Source of the DNA: Halichoerus grypus
Lineage: Eukaryota; Chordata; Mammalia; Carnivora; Phocidae
Assembly: GCF_964656455.1 (NCBI RefSeq)
Contig: NC_135718.1
Coordinates: forward strand, 129,495,093-129,559,092
DNA: 64,000 bases
Reading direction: 5' to 3'
The notes below the pieces were generated by a model. That model was given only the letters and a program-made list of their open reading frames with translations. It was not told where the DNA came from and searched no databases. Shown here in pieces: positions 10,734-21,466 of the stretch (positions are counted from its first letter, which is position 1; the number at the start of each line of letters is the position of its first letter). The position numbers and the translations under genes are program-made.

Positions 10734-11606
10734 TGAATTATATTTTTTAAATTAACTCTACTAAGTTACTCCACTAAAAACAGTTCATTGTTTATTTTTT
10801 TAATATCAATTTGAACTCACAGATTTAAGTATATTTGATGTGTTTCAATCCATTGCCTTTGTTATTATTTTGACGTTCACATTGACTTGTCAGTAGCCTC
10901 ATGAGTACTGCTGGGTCCTTTAGATACAACCCCAGTTGTCCTTAATACCTTACTTGGCTTCTGGCACGATAAGATGTTCCAGAATCATCATACATATTTC
11001 TCATCCTAGATCTGGAATCATCCATTTCTCAAAGAGTCCTGCTTTTTAGTAAGAAATGGTACTTAGAGACCACAATCTGAATGTCGGGGTGTTCCTTACT
11101 ACCAAGTAAATCATTGTTTCTAGATCTTTTCAATGGTTTTGGTCAAAGCTAGGAAATATATCTTTTATGTCTCTTTTTTGTTTTTGCATTTCTTTGTTTT
11201 AAAGATAAAATACTTCATGAGTCCATATTGGTATTTTTAATTGAAATTCAGAATTATAGAACTCTAACTTACTACTTTTATTTAACTTCCCTAATTTTAT
11301 GTTTATATCTCTTAAGCTGAAAATTTTGATTCCTAATGGCATTAACATAATCCTTACTGGTTTTACCCTAAAATATAAGTAACAGTCTCAAAATAGCAAT
11401 AATAATACAATTACTCTACAAAAAACAGTTCAAGATTTCTCTTGTAGTTCTTTTTATCCTATAGGTATACTCTGCTGGGTTCTACCATCAAGGTACTATG
11501 TTTTTTTTAAAAGCCATTGGAATATTTTTCCTTTGTGTGATTGTGCTACCCACTGGTTATACCAGTTTGTTTATACCATGTTGCTTTCCATTTTAGAGAT
11601 TGCTTC
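10734..11606 (+). other. AT-rich intron segment, unassigned
   Basis: Strongly AT-rich. Parts read like decayed LINE or LTR sequence, but I cannot name a family. No coding signal was seen. Confidence 0.4.
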
Positions 11607-11728
11607 TTTTTTTTAAGTAAGCTCCACACTAGGCCCCAGTGTGGGGCTCGAACTCATGACCATGAGATCAAGACCTGTGCTGAGATCAAGAGTCAGACAC
11701 TTAACTGACTAAGCCACCCAGGCGCCCC
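11607..11728 (-). repeat. CAN SINE, short form
   Basis: The + strand reads TTTTTTTTAAGTAAGCTCC ... CCACCCAGGCGCCCC. It is flanked by TAGAGATTGCTT and TAGACATCGCTT, a decayed target duplication. Confidence 0.9.
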
Positions 11729-12790
11729 TAGACATCGCTTTTTAAACTTACTTTTGATTTATACTCATATAAAGTAGTTACATAGTTCTAAAGTCAAATA
11801 TACACAACAAAGTCTATTCCTAGAAATCCAGCTTCTATCCCTATCACCTCCACCCTATTGCCTCCCCTCTTAACCCTAAGTAACATTTCTTTTGTTTTTA
11901 GTGTATCCTTCTGTTTGCCTCTTTAAAATATAATCAAACATATGATGTATTTGTATCCTATCCTCTTAGATACGTGATACTTACCTATACTGCCATGTAT
12001 ACTTATCTACACACATACCATACACTCTTTTTTTTCACATTCTATAGTAGAAAGTATATATAGTCCTCCTTTCTTTTTTTCCCCCTCCTTTCTTTTTCCA
12101 GTGCATGTGACACATTGTGTGGATGTGTTAGAGAACTTTTTGATGGGGAAACTGAATTGTATAATCTATAACATATTTGTTCATTGCAATCTGGATAGGA
12201 AAATATTACTACCAGGTAAAGAGAACAAATCATCTACTACTGCAAGCCAAATCAATGAATAAGCTCCTCTGTGGTTATAGGCTTTGTGAGACATGGAATA
12301 GAAGTAGGGGCTGGGGTTCTTAGGGATGGTTTTGCATCCCATAGACCATTAAAGATAGACAAGGTTTAAACAGATGAGGAAGGAGGATGTTTCAAGTTTA
12401 GGGAAATGGTGTAAGTAAAAGTCTAGACTCTAGAAGTGAAGGAGAGATTCAGGGAATTGTGAATAAACCAGTGGGTTTTGAGCAGAAAGATTATATAGGA
12501 GTAGACTGGAAAATGAATCTGAGTTCACCTGTTGAGGGCTCTGACTACCAGTGTAGAAATTTTACTGTTTCTGTAAGCACAGCTTTCAACCATTGTCTAT
12601 TGAGAGACCTTTAGTGGTTCCCCAGGAACAGGAATTTGAACAAGCATAGGACATCTGAACTTCACTGCCAGACTACTCCTGCCAGAAAAAAGTGTAAGGT
12701 GACTTAGAGGTGTGGGGGAGACAAGGACTTAGGTGAGACACTGGCCGTGGCAAAAGAAATATAAGAATTTAGGGGCAAAAAAAGAATTTA
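11729..12790 (+). other. Intron segment, probable old LINE sequence then unassigned
   Basis: 11740-11960 (TATACTCATATAAAGTAG, then CTATCACCTCCACCCTATTG) resembles an old L1M 3' region. From 11960 to 12790 nothing was recognised. Confidence 0.35.
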
Positions 12791-12900
12791 GAGGCTCCTG
12801 GCTGGCTCAGTCGGTGGAGTGTGTGACTCTTGATCTTGGGGTTGTGAGTTCGAGCCCTACATTGGGTGTAGAGATTACTTCAAAATAAAATCTTGAAAGA
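12791..12900 (+). repeat. CAN SINE, short form, seeding a purine microsatellite
   Basis: GGCTCCTGGCTGGCTCAGTC, then CTCTTGATCTTGGGGTTGTG and a CAAAATAAAATCTTGAAAG tail that runs directly into GAAA/GGAA repeats. Confidence 0.88.
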
Positions 12901-13092
12901 GAAAGAAAGAGAGAGAGAGAGATGGAAGGAAGGAAGGAAGGAAGGAAGGAAGGAAGGGAGGAAGGAAGGAAGGGAGGGAGGGAGGGAGGAAGGAAGGAAA
13001 AAGAAAGAGGGAAGGAAGGAAGGAGAAAGAAAGGAAGGAAGGAGGGAAGGAAGAAAGAAAGAAAGGTTAAGAAAAAGATAAAGAAAGAAAGT
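12893..13092. repeat. GGAA/GAAA-rich microsatellite (about 200 bp)
   Basis: Runs of GGAA with GGGA and GAAA interruptions give a nearly pure purine + strand. They grow out of the tail of the SINE at 12791. (GGAA)n arrays can bind ETS-family proteins; any function here is unproven. Confidence 0.95.
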
Positions 13093-13244
13093 GTAGGGAT
13101 TTGGAGGGAGAATAGGACATGGGTTCCCTATCCTTTCCTTCATTTCCAAGGTGGGGGAGTAGCAAAGAAGGGAGAAAGGAATATCAAAGATAACTGTCAT
13201 TTCCAGTTTGGGTTCAGGAGTAAGATGGTGGCATCAGGCCCTAG

Positions 13245-13694
<450 letters not shown>

Positions 13695-13839
13695 TGAGGC
13701 GGGGGCTAGGGAACGTGGGGAGTGGGGTCCTGGCTACTGAGGATTAAGGACAAGAGTTTCCTCAGGGGGGTTGGGGCAGGAGTTAGCTCTCCTAGGTCTC
13801 CATCGGCCCATGCGGGGGAATGAGAAGTTATCTACCGCT

Positions 13840-14012
13840 AATTTAGCACATGCACGTTAGCCACTATGATGAGTACTTCTATGGTCTTCAAAAACAACCT
13901 TGCAAAGTGGGTATTCTCCCCATTTTACAGGCGAGGAACCCAAGGCTCAAAGAGGTTAAGTAACTTTCTCAAGGGCACTCAGCTAATAAATGGGCAGATC
14001 CAAAGTCTGGGT
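13840..14012 (-). repeat. MIR SINE
   Basis: TCCCCATTTTACAGGCGAGG, then AGAGGTTAAGTAACTTTCTC and CAGCTAATAAATGGGCAGA: a clear reverse-complement MIR. Confidence 0.8.
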
Positions 14013-14117
14013 GGATAGCGGGAGCTAGGCTGTTGCAGGGGCAAAGCTGAGGCTGATGAGTGAGGTAGGGGCTGGTTTCCAAGGAAAGCTAAAAGGACTG
14101 GTGCTTCTTCCCACCAG

Positions 14118-14331
14118 GATTCCCCACTGAAGGCCGTGCAGATGTTGTGGGTTAACCTAATCATGGACACTTTTGCCTCATTGGCCCTGGCCACGGAGCC
14201 TCCTACAGAGTCTCTGTTGAAGCGTCGCCCCTACGGCCGAAATAAGCCTCTGATCTCACGTACTATGATGAAGAACATCTTGGGCCACGCTGTCTATCAG
14301 CTCACCGTCATCTTCTTCCTCATCTTTGCCG
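14118..14331 (+). CDS. ATP2B4: ATP2B4 exon, membrane segments 6 and 7
   Basis: Residues 378-448 plus one base ([11 protein letters not shown] ... FLIFAG). [20 protein letters not shown] (386-405) is membrane segment 6; N390 and D394 are the Ca2+-coordinating pair expected in [13 protein letters not shown] forms the following cytosolic loop and [18 protein letters not shown] is segment 7. The donor is G|GTGAGC, phase 1. Confidence 0.97.
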
Positions 14332-14887
14332 GTGAGCCAAGGGTAGGGCTGGGGCTGGGGACAGGGGTCGGAGTGCAAAGCAGAGATGGGGGCAGAGAAC
14401 GGCCCAAGGGAGCAAGCTGAGCACGGGACTGGGGATGACAGCAGCTTCACCCACTGGGGGTGTCCCTTGCCCCACTATGTGGCGCATCATGCTATTTGAC
14501 CTGCTCCTCTTGAGAATTTCACACGGTGGCTTTCTGTAGTTTTTTTATTTTTTTAAAGATTATAAAACTAAAGCTCGGGTCACATGGTGAGTAAATAGTG
14601 GCACTAAGATGGAGCCTGTTGTCTGCCTGACCCCTGTGCAGCTTTCCCCCCATGCTGCACCGTGAGAAGGCAGTCACTGGAGCGGACGCGGAGAGAGAGT
14701 CAGGTATGCTGAGACCAGAGCTAACGCTTAAAGTGTTTGATAACTAGTGTAGCTCAGATACTGACCCATTAGAATGGACAGCAGCCGTAAGCCACCAGCT
14801 TGGCCATACCAACGTGCTGTTCTGACTCAACCTGGGCCCTCGCGGACACCATACTTGACCCGCTAATGCTTCCTTTGTCCCCACTAG
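14332..14887 (+). other. ATP2B4 intron, possible MIR trace only
   Basis: A weak MIR-like trace lies near 14557-14640 (GATTATAAAACTAAAGCTCGG). Nothing else was recognised. Confidence 0.35.
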
Positions 14888-15099
14888 GTGAGAAATTCTT
14901 TGACATTGATAGCGGGAGGAAGGCGCCTCTACACTCGCCCCCCAGCCAGCACTACACCATTATTTTCAACACCTTTGTGCTGATGCAGCTCTTCAACGAG
15001 ATCAATTCCCGCAAGATCCACGGGGAGAGAAACGTCTTCGCGGGCATCTTCCGCAACCTCATCTTCTGTGCCGTGGTCCTGGGCACCTTCATCAGCCAG
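14888..15099 (+). CDS. ATP2B4: ATP2B4 exon, membrane segments 8 and 9
   Basis: It completes G449 and gives residues 450-519 ([11 protein letters not shown] ... GTFISQ). [20 protein letters not shown] is segment 8 with its conserved [17 protein letters not shown] starts segment 9. The acceptor is CCCCACTAG and the donor CAG|GTGAGC, phase 0. Confidence 0.97.
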
Positions 15100-16088
15100 G
15101 TGAGCCTCTGGCTGGAGTCGGGGCAGGAGGGCTGGGTGGCAGAGGTCCGAAGCAGGGAACAGGTTCCCTAGGTACCCAGGAGAAGGGGGGAGGGAAGGAT
15201 GGGGACTCGGGCTGCGGATCGAATGCTTTTGGATTCCCAGTTGGCCTCCATTTGCACATTGCTCCGGAACTGGAGCTTGCTGGGTCAAGTGCTGCAGTGC
15301 AAGGCAACACGTTGGTGGCAAATAAAATAAGATTGGTGGGGTCCTTTCCTTGTCTTTCTAAAGCACAGAAATTTCAGAGTGGCCAAGAAGAGGGTCACTC
15401 CCCGCGGTCCTTTCCATGCCTCCTGCCAGCGTACGTGAGACGTGCGGGTACGTGCCGTAGGGCTCTGTCCTTGTCCCCGCCCCTTCGTTCATGAGGGGCC
15501 CCTGGTAGAAAACGCTGCGCAGTTCGCAGACAGAGAGGAGTGTGGCATGGGGCACAGGCGGTGGACAGATAAGCCTCTTGTAGAACTGAGGTCAAGGGCA
15601 TGGCTGCCCTGGGGTAAAAGGATTGGGTCCCTTCCTCCTTGCCCTAGTCCGAGGTACCCTGAACACCTGCAGATACAGGAGACTCTGAGCTCGCCCTATA
15701 CCAAGGGCTTCTGCCCTCCCCAGCCGGGGTCCCCCTCCTGGGCCGCCCTCTTCAATTCCTTCTCTCCGTCTCTGTGCCTTCTCTTGGCACCTCACCCACT
15801 GGCTGTAGTCACGAGAAGCCTCCAGCCCCCCTGGATCTGCCCCTCTTACCTTAATAATATTCATAGTAAGTAGCTCTGTCTCCCCCTCAGAGTCTCTAGA
15901 AAGACTGTGTCTGTCTTCTCTTCTCCCCTTTCGGATTTCTTCTTTCTCCTCCTCCGACCAGCAGATCAGGACTGGCACCACAGGGATCATGGGCCAGGGC
16001 TCTGACGTCGCTTTGGTAGCCTCGGCTAGAGGGCTAGCTGCCCGTGACTCGCCTCCCTGATGGTGGGCTGCCTCTTTCTCTGTTCTAG
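15100..16088 (+). other. ATP2B4 intron, nothing recognised
   Basis: GC-rich intron with scattered pyrimidine tracts and a final TTTCTCTGTTCTAG acceptor. No repeat or RNA gene was seen. Confidence 0.55.
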
Positions 16089-16196
16089 ATTCTCATTGTG
16101 GAATTTGGGGGTAAACCCTTCAGTTGTACGAAGCTCACCCTGTCTCAGTGGTTTTGGTGTCTCTTCATCGGCATCGGAGAGCTGCTGTGGGGCCAG
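16089..16196 (+). CDS. ATP2B4: ATP2B4 exon, membrane segment 10
   Basis: Residues 520-555 ([13 protein letters not shown] ... GELLWGQ), 36 whole codons. It ends segment 9, gives an extracellular loop, and [17 protein letters not shown] is segment 10. The donor is CAG|GTGAGT. Confidence 0.96.
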
Positions 16197-18187
16197 GTGA
16201 GTACCGGCAGGCCCGCCCCATGCGGGTGCATGGCCGGCACATTCTCCCTCCTCTGGAGGAGATGGGACATGCGATGGTGGCACCTCCCAGCTCCTCACCA
16301 GCATCTTCTCCTTCCCTCCCCTTCCTCCCCCCACTTTTCGAGGTTTTTCTGTCTTGCAGGATCCTGGAATAGCATGATCAGTGCCCACCATTTCAGAGGC
16401 TTTGGATCTCTTCTCTAACCATGCCTAGAGGCAGGCAGATCCCTTAGCGTCTCTGAGATGGGAGTGGAAATTTTCAATGGAATTTTGCTAAAAGGAGAAA
16501 AACAAAATTAAGGGTCTTAGAAGTAGAAGTTTACAGAGCAGAAGTCTTTATTTTAATGAAGCCACAGTCTGGCTGTGAGCTGCTGGTCTGACCTAGTTTA
16601 GGGCTCCCCTACCCCTCATGTTCACCACGGCCTTACTGGGTTGACTGGGTTGAATGGCTGACTCTCACCTTAGATAAATCTAGACCCACCAGGTCGCTAG
16701 AAAAGCAATGTAGCGCCCAGTTCAGAGCATGGACTCTGGGACCGGCTACCCGGGTTTGAATCCCACATCTCCTTTCTACAAGTTGAGTCACTTTGAGCAA
16801 GTGCCTTAACCACTCTGTGCCTCCTCAGTCTCCTCGAGTTAGGAGAACAGGATCATTGTTCATCGTTGTTAATCAGCCAATCAGTTACGACACAGAAATG
16901 ACTTAGAACAATGTCTAGTACCCTCTAAGTACACAGTAAAAGTTAGCTATTAACATGATAATAGGATCAGGTCTGGTAAGTTTTGTTCCTTCCCAGATAC
17001 CACTTTGCACATCCCCCTCATCCTCAGCTCTGAGCCAGACTAAGCTCTGCTTTACAAACCTCCAGTCTCTCCTGATGGGCACCTAGCCACTGGGTAATGG
17101 CTTTGCTCTAAGTGGCCCCAGAGGTCCTTCCCTGGGACTGCAGACCTTCCCCATATACCTGCTAATTGTTTCTTTCCTACGTCCCAGATGCCTCCCTGAT
17201 CAATTGCTGTCCCAGTTCCTTCCATGAGTCCCTCCACCCTGTTCTGTTTGGTGGCGTTTCTTTACCATGGGTCCCTTTTACACCTGGGTGAAGCTTGGTT
17301 GTTTCACCAGCTGTCTGAATGTCCCGTCTGGGTCTAGTCTCACACATGGCCACACAGCCTTGATGCTAGGGACCAGCCTTCCTTCTGCGTCACAGCAGCT
17401 CCTTCCAATCATCCAAAAGCAGATATCCTTCCCCTTTCAAAATCCTTGACTCCATGTTGGACTGCTCATACAGTCCCTCTCTCATCCCAGCCCTGTCTAC
17501 TCCTCGTCTGTGTGTCGGGGAGAACTGATTGACTGAGCTTCTTGAGTGACTTATTTTGAATTGCAAGCCCAACCTCCTGCCCATGTCTGATAATACTTGT
17601 GTATCCCTTCTTCCCCGGCCTGTCCCACCCACTTCCTCGCTCCAAGCCCAAGAAAACCTCTAGTATCCTTTCACCCTTGTTTTGTAACACAGGAATTACT
17701 TTGCACATGGTAACTAGAAGAGGGTCCTTCCCTTCTGACACTTCCCTTCCCTTTGCCCATACACTTGCGATGGGATCATCCTCTCCTATCCCCAGACTTG
17801 TTTTCCCCCAGGCTCTGGTCCCTGTCCCTTCTTACCATGTGCCATGCATTATAGTTCTACTTCCCTTAAGAGACACATGGCAAAATGGAAATGAAGAACT
17901 GAGACAGAAGGAGAATCAAGTATATAACTAACTAGGCAGATGGCTGGCCGCACATGCAAATGTCAGTTCTCCTTCGTGTGTCCACAACTACAGAAAACCT
18001 TCCTGAGGGCCTGCCATTTGGTAGGCCCTGAGGAGTGCTTGCCTGGCTAGGTTGGCACGTCTCCTGCTGCCCCCCCAATGGGTGTTGGGGCAAAGTGACC
18101 TATGCAAGGGCCTGACCCCGTGTGAGCTGAGGGACAGCCCTCTCACCCTGATTCTGGTGTCTCCCCTTTCGCTGCACCTGTTCTCAG
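16197..18187 (+). other. ATP2B4 intron with one MIR
   Basis: Apart from the MIR at 16706-16960 nothing was recognised. The last 60 bases hold the TTTCGCTGCACCTGTTCTCAG acceptor region. Confidence 0.5.
16706..16960 (+). repeat. MIR SINE, nearly full length
   Basis: AGAGCATGGACTCTGGGACC, then GGGTTTGAATCCC (the old tRNA B-box region), AAGTGCCTTAACCACTCTGTG, and the shared L2/MIR tail ending AAAAGTTAGCTATTAAC. Confidence 0.88.
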
Positions 18188-18364
18188 ATCATCTCCACGA
18201 TACCTAACCAATCCCTGAAGTTCCTGAAGGAGGCTGGGCACGGCACCACGAAAGAGGAGATCACCAAGGACGCGGAGGGGCTGGATGAAATTGACCATGC
18301 AGAGATGGAGCTGCGCCGAGGCCAGATCCTCTGGTTCCGGGGCCTGAACCGTATCCAGACTCAG
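18188..18364 (+). CDS. ATP2B4: ATP2B4 exon, C-terminal tail with first half of the calmodulin-binding domain
   Basis: Residues 556-614 ([13 protein letters not shown] ... NRIQTQ), 59 whole codons. [19 protein letters not shown] (596-614) is the start of the autoinhibitory calmodulin-binding helix with its anchoring W604. DEID (588-591) matches the caspase-3 site described for human PMCA4b. The exon ends Q614 with donor CAG|GTACTC. From here splicing goes either to the PMCA4a exon at 21183 or directly to 26327. Confidence 0.97.
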
Positions 18365-21182
18365 GTACTCTGATAGTGGCCTGTCCCCCTGCCGGGAGAA
18401 GACATCTCTCCATGTTGGGAAGTGTGGGAGGGGCAGCCACTCCTGGTGGCCAACATCTCTTCCCTCCCTAAGGCTCACTGCCGGTGGGCTGCCCGAGCTC
18501 CCTAGCTGCAGGGGCGAGCTGCCTGGGCTTCTCTGAGAGGAGAGGAGTCATAGGGCCCAGAGCACCGGACGCAAACTGGTAGCATCGTCCTTTAGCTTCC
18601 AGTGGGTTCTAAAGCCCATTTTGCCACCCTCCCTGGGGCCAGCAAGCTTCCTGTGTAAAGTCTCTTGCAAGCACCAGACCTGACGTCAGGGTGGGAGATG
18701 TGCGGAGTCTATCCCTACCCTTCAGGAGGAAGGAACTAGACAATAGCCCTAAGCCAGCGTACACTTTGTATGCGTCCCCGAGCTGCTGCGAGGGTAACAC
18801 AGCCGTTATCGGGAGGGGTCTTTGTAAAAGAAACTCACCCTCTCGTATCTTCCCCACTCACACTTTAAGGCCATGGTGGGGAATCTGACGGCTCAGTGTG
18901 TATAAATGACAAGTCTCTCAATGCCTGAGTATCTTTTGCAGGATTCAGATTTGCTTCCCCAAAAGGAAGAAGCTATAATTTCCTCAAGCCTTTTCCCTTC
19001 TCGCAATTTCTGAAATGACATAGACGGCTGCTCTTAAGCCCCCTGCCTGTGGAGCCCTACAGTAACGTTTTTCTTCCCACTTTCCATGCAGCAACTGTAA
19101 CCACCTGCTCCTGGGTGGGCGGGCTGGTCTAGGCCCTGGTCATTCTGTCATGTTCCCTGTTCTTGCCCTATATGCCTCTGTTCTGAGTCCTGAGATTTCC
19201 CGTCTCCAGAGAGCAGGCCTATTCCTCTCTGCTGGTTGGCTGGAGATCCCAGAAACAAGTTCCACTCTCAAAAATTAGCTGCCGATGGCGTAGAAAGTTC
19301 CCTAGTCAAGCCCACCTCGTTCGGTCATAGGGAAGAGAGATCAAATGAATCCTCACCACTGCATACCTGCTGGGAACTTGTCCCCCATAGGCAAGACGGT
19401 GATGGAAGTGGGAAGGCAGGGCTAGTTAGGGAAGCACTGGGGCTCCTTTCTCCTCTCTCGGGTTCCTCCCCCCAGAGAGGGAAACTCCCCAGGGCCTGCA
19501 AACCACCCCCCCCACCCCACCCCACCCCCACCACTGGCTCTTGTCTCTAAAGCCCCGGTGCTTTCCTTCAGGTCTGCTCCTTTCAAAATAACCTGTCTGC
19601 TTTTCTCCCTTCAGGGTCACTGCCTCCTCTTCTATGTGATAATTGTTTTTTCCCTAGCCCAGGATTCCCTGGTTCCAGCATCTCCTTGGCCCCTCACCAG
19701 TCTTCCGTCGCGGGGGGCTGAGATTCATGGATCTCCCTTCCCCTCTACTCCCAATTCCCACTCCCTTGACTCTATACCCCTGGGTTCGGATGCACGACCT
19801 GCACAGTTTTCACTGTGGAAGTGGGGGCCTTGTGACGCGAACGAGCTCAGGAAAGTACCTTCCCCGTCGCGGTCCCCCATCCCCATGTGCAGCCCCTTCC
19901 CTCCCACAGGATCAGGCCCCTCCATCCCCCGGAACTAAAAACTATATAACGTGATGAAGGGATGGTAGTTTAGCTCAGACTTTGGTCTGAATCCGGAAAC
20001 CAACCCTAAACATTCCGTGGCTTCTCAGGAAGCTTTATAAATAAGAACAACTGTCTGTCTCCCAAAGTGCCTGTTTTGTTACCTGCTCACCTGGGGAAGC
20101 AAAGCGAAATGAATGGAGTCGGCCCCTGCTATTAAGCCTGTAGGCACTTTTTAAGATGGTTCTACCAGATCCTGAAGGATAGAGGAATTCCTTTTGATTT
20201 GTTCCTTGTCACTTAGGGGTCGGAGATCAGGACAGTAGGTTTGTCCCAGGCCCCAGACCAAGGCCGTGGTTGGTAACCAAATGGCACAAATCACCTCCGT
20301 GTCTGAGAAGTAGGACACAGAGAACCAGAGACCACTGGCTAGACTGTAACCACTGACCCCCACCGCCAACCAGCACGTCTTGCTCCCCCGCCCTCAGTCT
20401 AGCTACCAAGTTATTGTCAGACGTTGCCAGACGTTTCAGGACCCCCGGTGCCGGTGGCATTCTCGCTAAGGAGCCTGGCTGCTGGGTTCCTGAGCTCCCT
20501 TCTCAGGGGCCCTGTCTGCTTCAGCCCAAGGAGGGGGGTCTCAGAACAGATACCCAGAAGCAGGTGAGCCCAGCAGTCGGGAGCTAGGAGCCTTTCCACC
20601 CCAGCCACCTGTGTGTGGCCTACTATGTGCCTTGCTTTTTTTCTTTAAACGCAGGAATTCTTTTCCTGCAAAATCTGCAAAAATCGATAGTCAACTTAAT
20701 TGGTTCAGAGGTTCCTGAGGCTCAAAATTCAGTTACTATATATACTCCACCTTCTATCTTAAATGGCATATGCCTTATTTTTTAAGAGTACAGATCAACA
20801 CAATGAATAAGCTGTCACTCTCTGTTAGGAGTCACGGGGTGGAGAAGTCCCTTTAAATTGTAGATACCTTTGGACACCTGCACACCTAAAATGTCCTTCG
20901 TAGGCTGCAAGGGAAGAGAAGACCGGATTCTGGCTGGGTATTTGGACTCCATGGCAAATTGTTCTTGAAATGAAGTGTGCTGTGCAATTAATGGTTTTCC
21001 CCTTCTCCTCACTGTTGCTTTGTGTATGAGGGAAGCTTCTCTCTTGCTCCTGCTCCTATCCCCTTTTCCCAGCACTTTCCATCCCCCTTCCCTAACCCTC
21101 CAGGATCCCCCCCCCCACCTCTTTCTTCCCCTCTCTCTCTGGACTATGCAGCAAAGCTGTCTCACTCTCTGATTCTTTGCAG
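18365..21182 (+). other. ATP2B4 intron upstream of the alternative exon
   Basis: No repeat family was recognised in 2.8 kb, apart from a CCCCACCCCA-type low-complexity run at 19504-19532. The last 150 bases are a very pyrimidine-rich tract (entered separately). Confidence 0.5.
21027..21182 (+). promoter_or_regulatory. Extended pyrimidine tract before the PMCA4a exon
   Basis: About 150 nt of mostly C and T with CTTTCTTCCCCTCTCTCTCT near the end, then GGACTATGCAGCAAAGCTG and the TTTGCAG acceptor. CUCUCU-type motifs are known binding sites for PTB proteins, which often repress alternative exons. The binding is inferred. Confidence 0.5.
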
Positions 21183-21363
21183 ATCGACGTAATTAACACA
21201 TTCCAGACGGGAGCCTCTTTTAAGGGAGTCCTAAAGCGACAGACCATGGGGCAGCACCTTGATGTTAAACATGTTCCTAGTTCATCCTATGTAACAGTTG
21301 CGCCAGTCACATCTCCCCCCACCACTTCTGTTCCTGCTGCTGTCTCATCTCCTACTCTGGGCA
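21183..21363 (+). CDS. ATP2B4: ATP2B4 alternatively spliced exon (PMCA4a tail)
   Basis: It encodes IDVINTFQTGASFKG ... SSPTLG (60 codons plus one base) between a TTTGCAG acceptor and donor A|GTGAGT. Its length, 181 nt, is not a multiple of three. When it is included, the next exon is read in another frame, giving NQSGQSVP and then TAG at 26350-26352. That gives a protein 35 residues shorter than the skipped form, without the second half of the calmodulin domain or the PDZ ligand. When it is skipped, the sequence is PMCA4b. If the intron were retained, the frame would stop within 8 bases at TGA (21369). This a/b choice is well known for PMCA genes and changes calmodulin affinity. Confidence 0.93.
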
Positions 21364-21384
21364 GTGAGTGAGAGTCTATTATGA

Positions 21385-21390
21385 TGCATG
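21385..21390 (+). promoter_or_regulatory. UGCAUG (RBFOX-type) motif 21 nt past the PMCA4a 5' splice site
   Basis: TGCATG begins 21 nt after the donor GT at 21364. RBFOX proteins bind UGCAUG, and downstream sites usually favour inclusion of the upstream exon. Two more copies lie in the same intron (25665-25670 and 25725-25730). Their role here is inference. Confidence 0.5.
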
Positions 21391-21417
21391 ATTTGCTAAA
21401 ATGACCACAAGAGAGCA

Positions 21418-21466
21418 CGTGGCATCCACTTTAACCAACCGTGGCATCCACTTTAACCAATCGTGG
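21418..21466 (+). repeat. 22-bp tandem repeat (2.2 copies) just after the PMCA4a exon
   Basis: CGTGGCATCCACTTTAACCA recurs at 21418 and 21440 with one base difference at the end of the unit, followed by a third CGTGG. It starts 54 nt past the donor, so it lies where splicing enhancers or silencers often sit. Confidence 0.9.

Noticed and set aside
21177..21371. Reading straight through the PMCA4a exon to the TGA at 21369 as a third C-terminus
   Set aside because: It requires intron retention. The donor A|GTGAGT is strong, and splicing reproduces the known GNQSGQSVP ending exactly.
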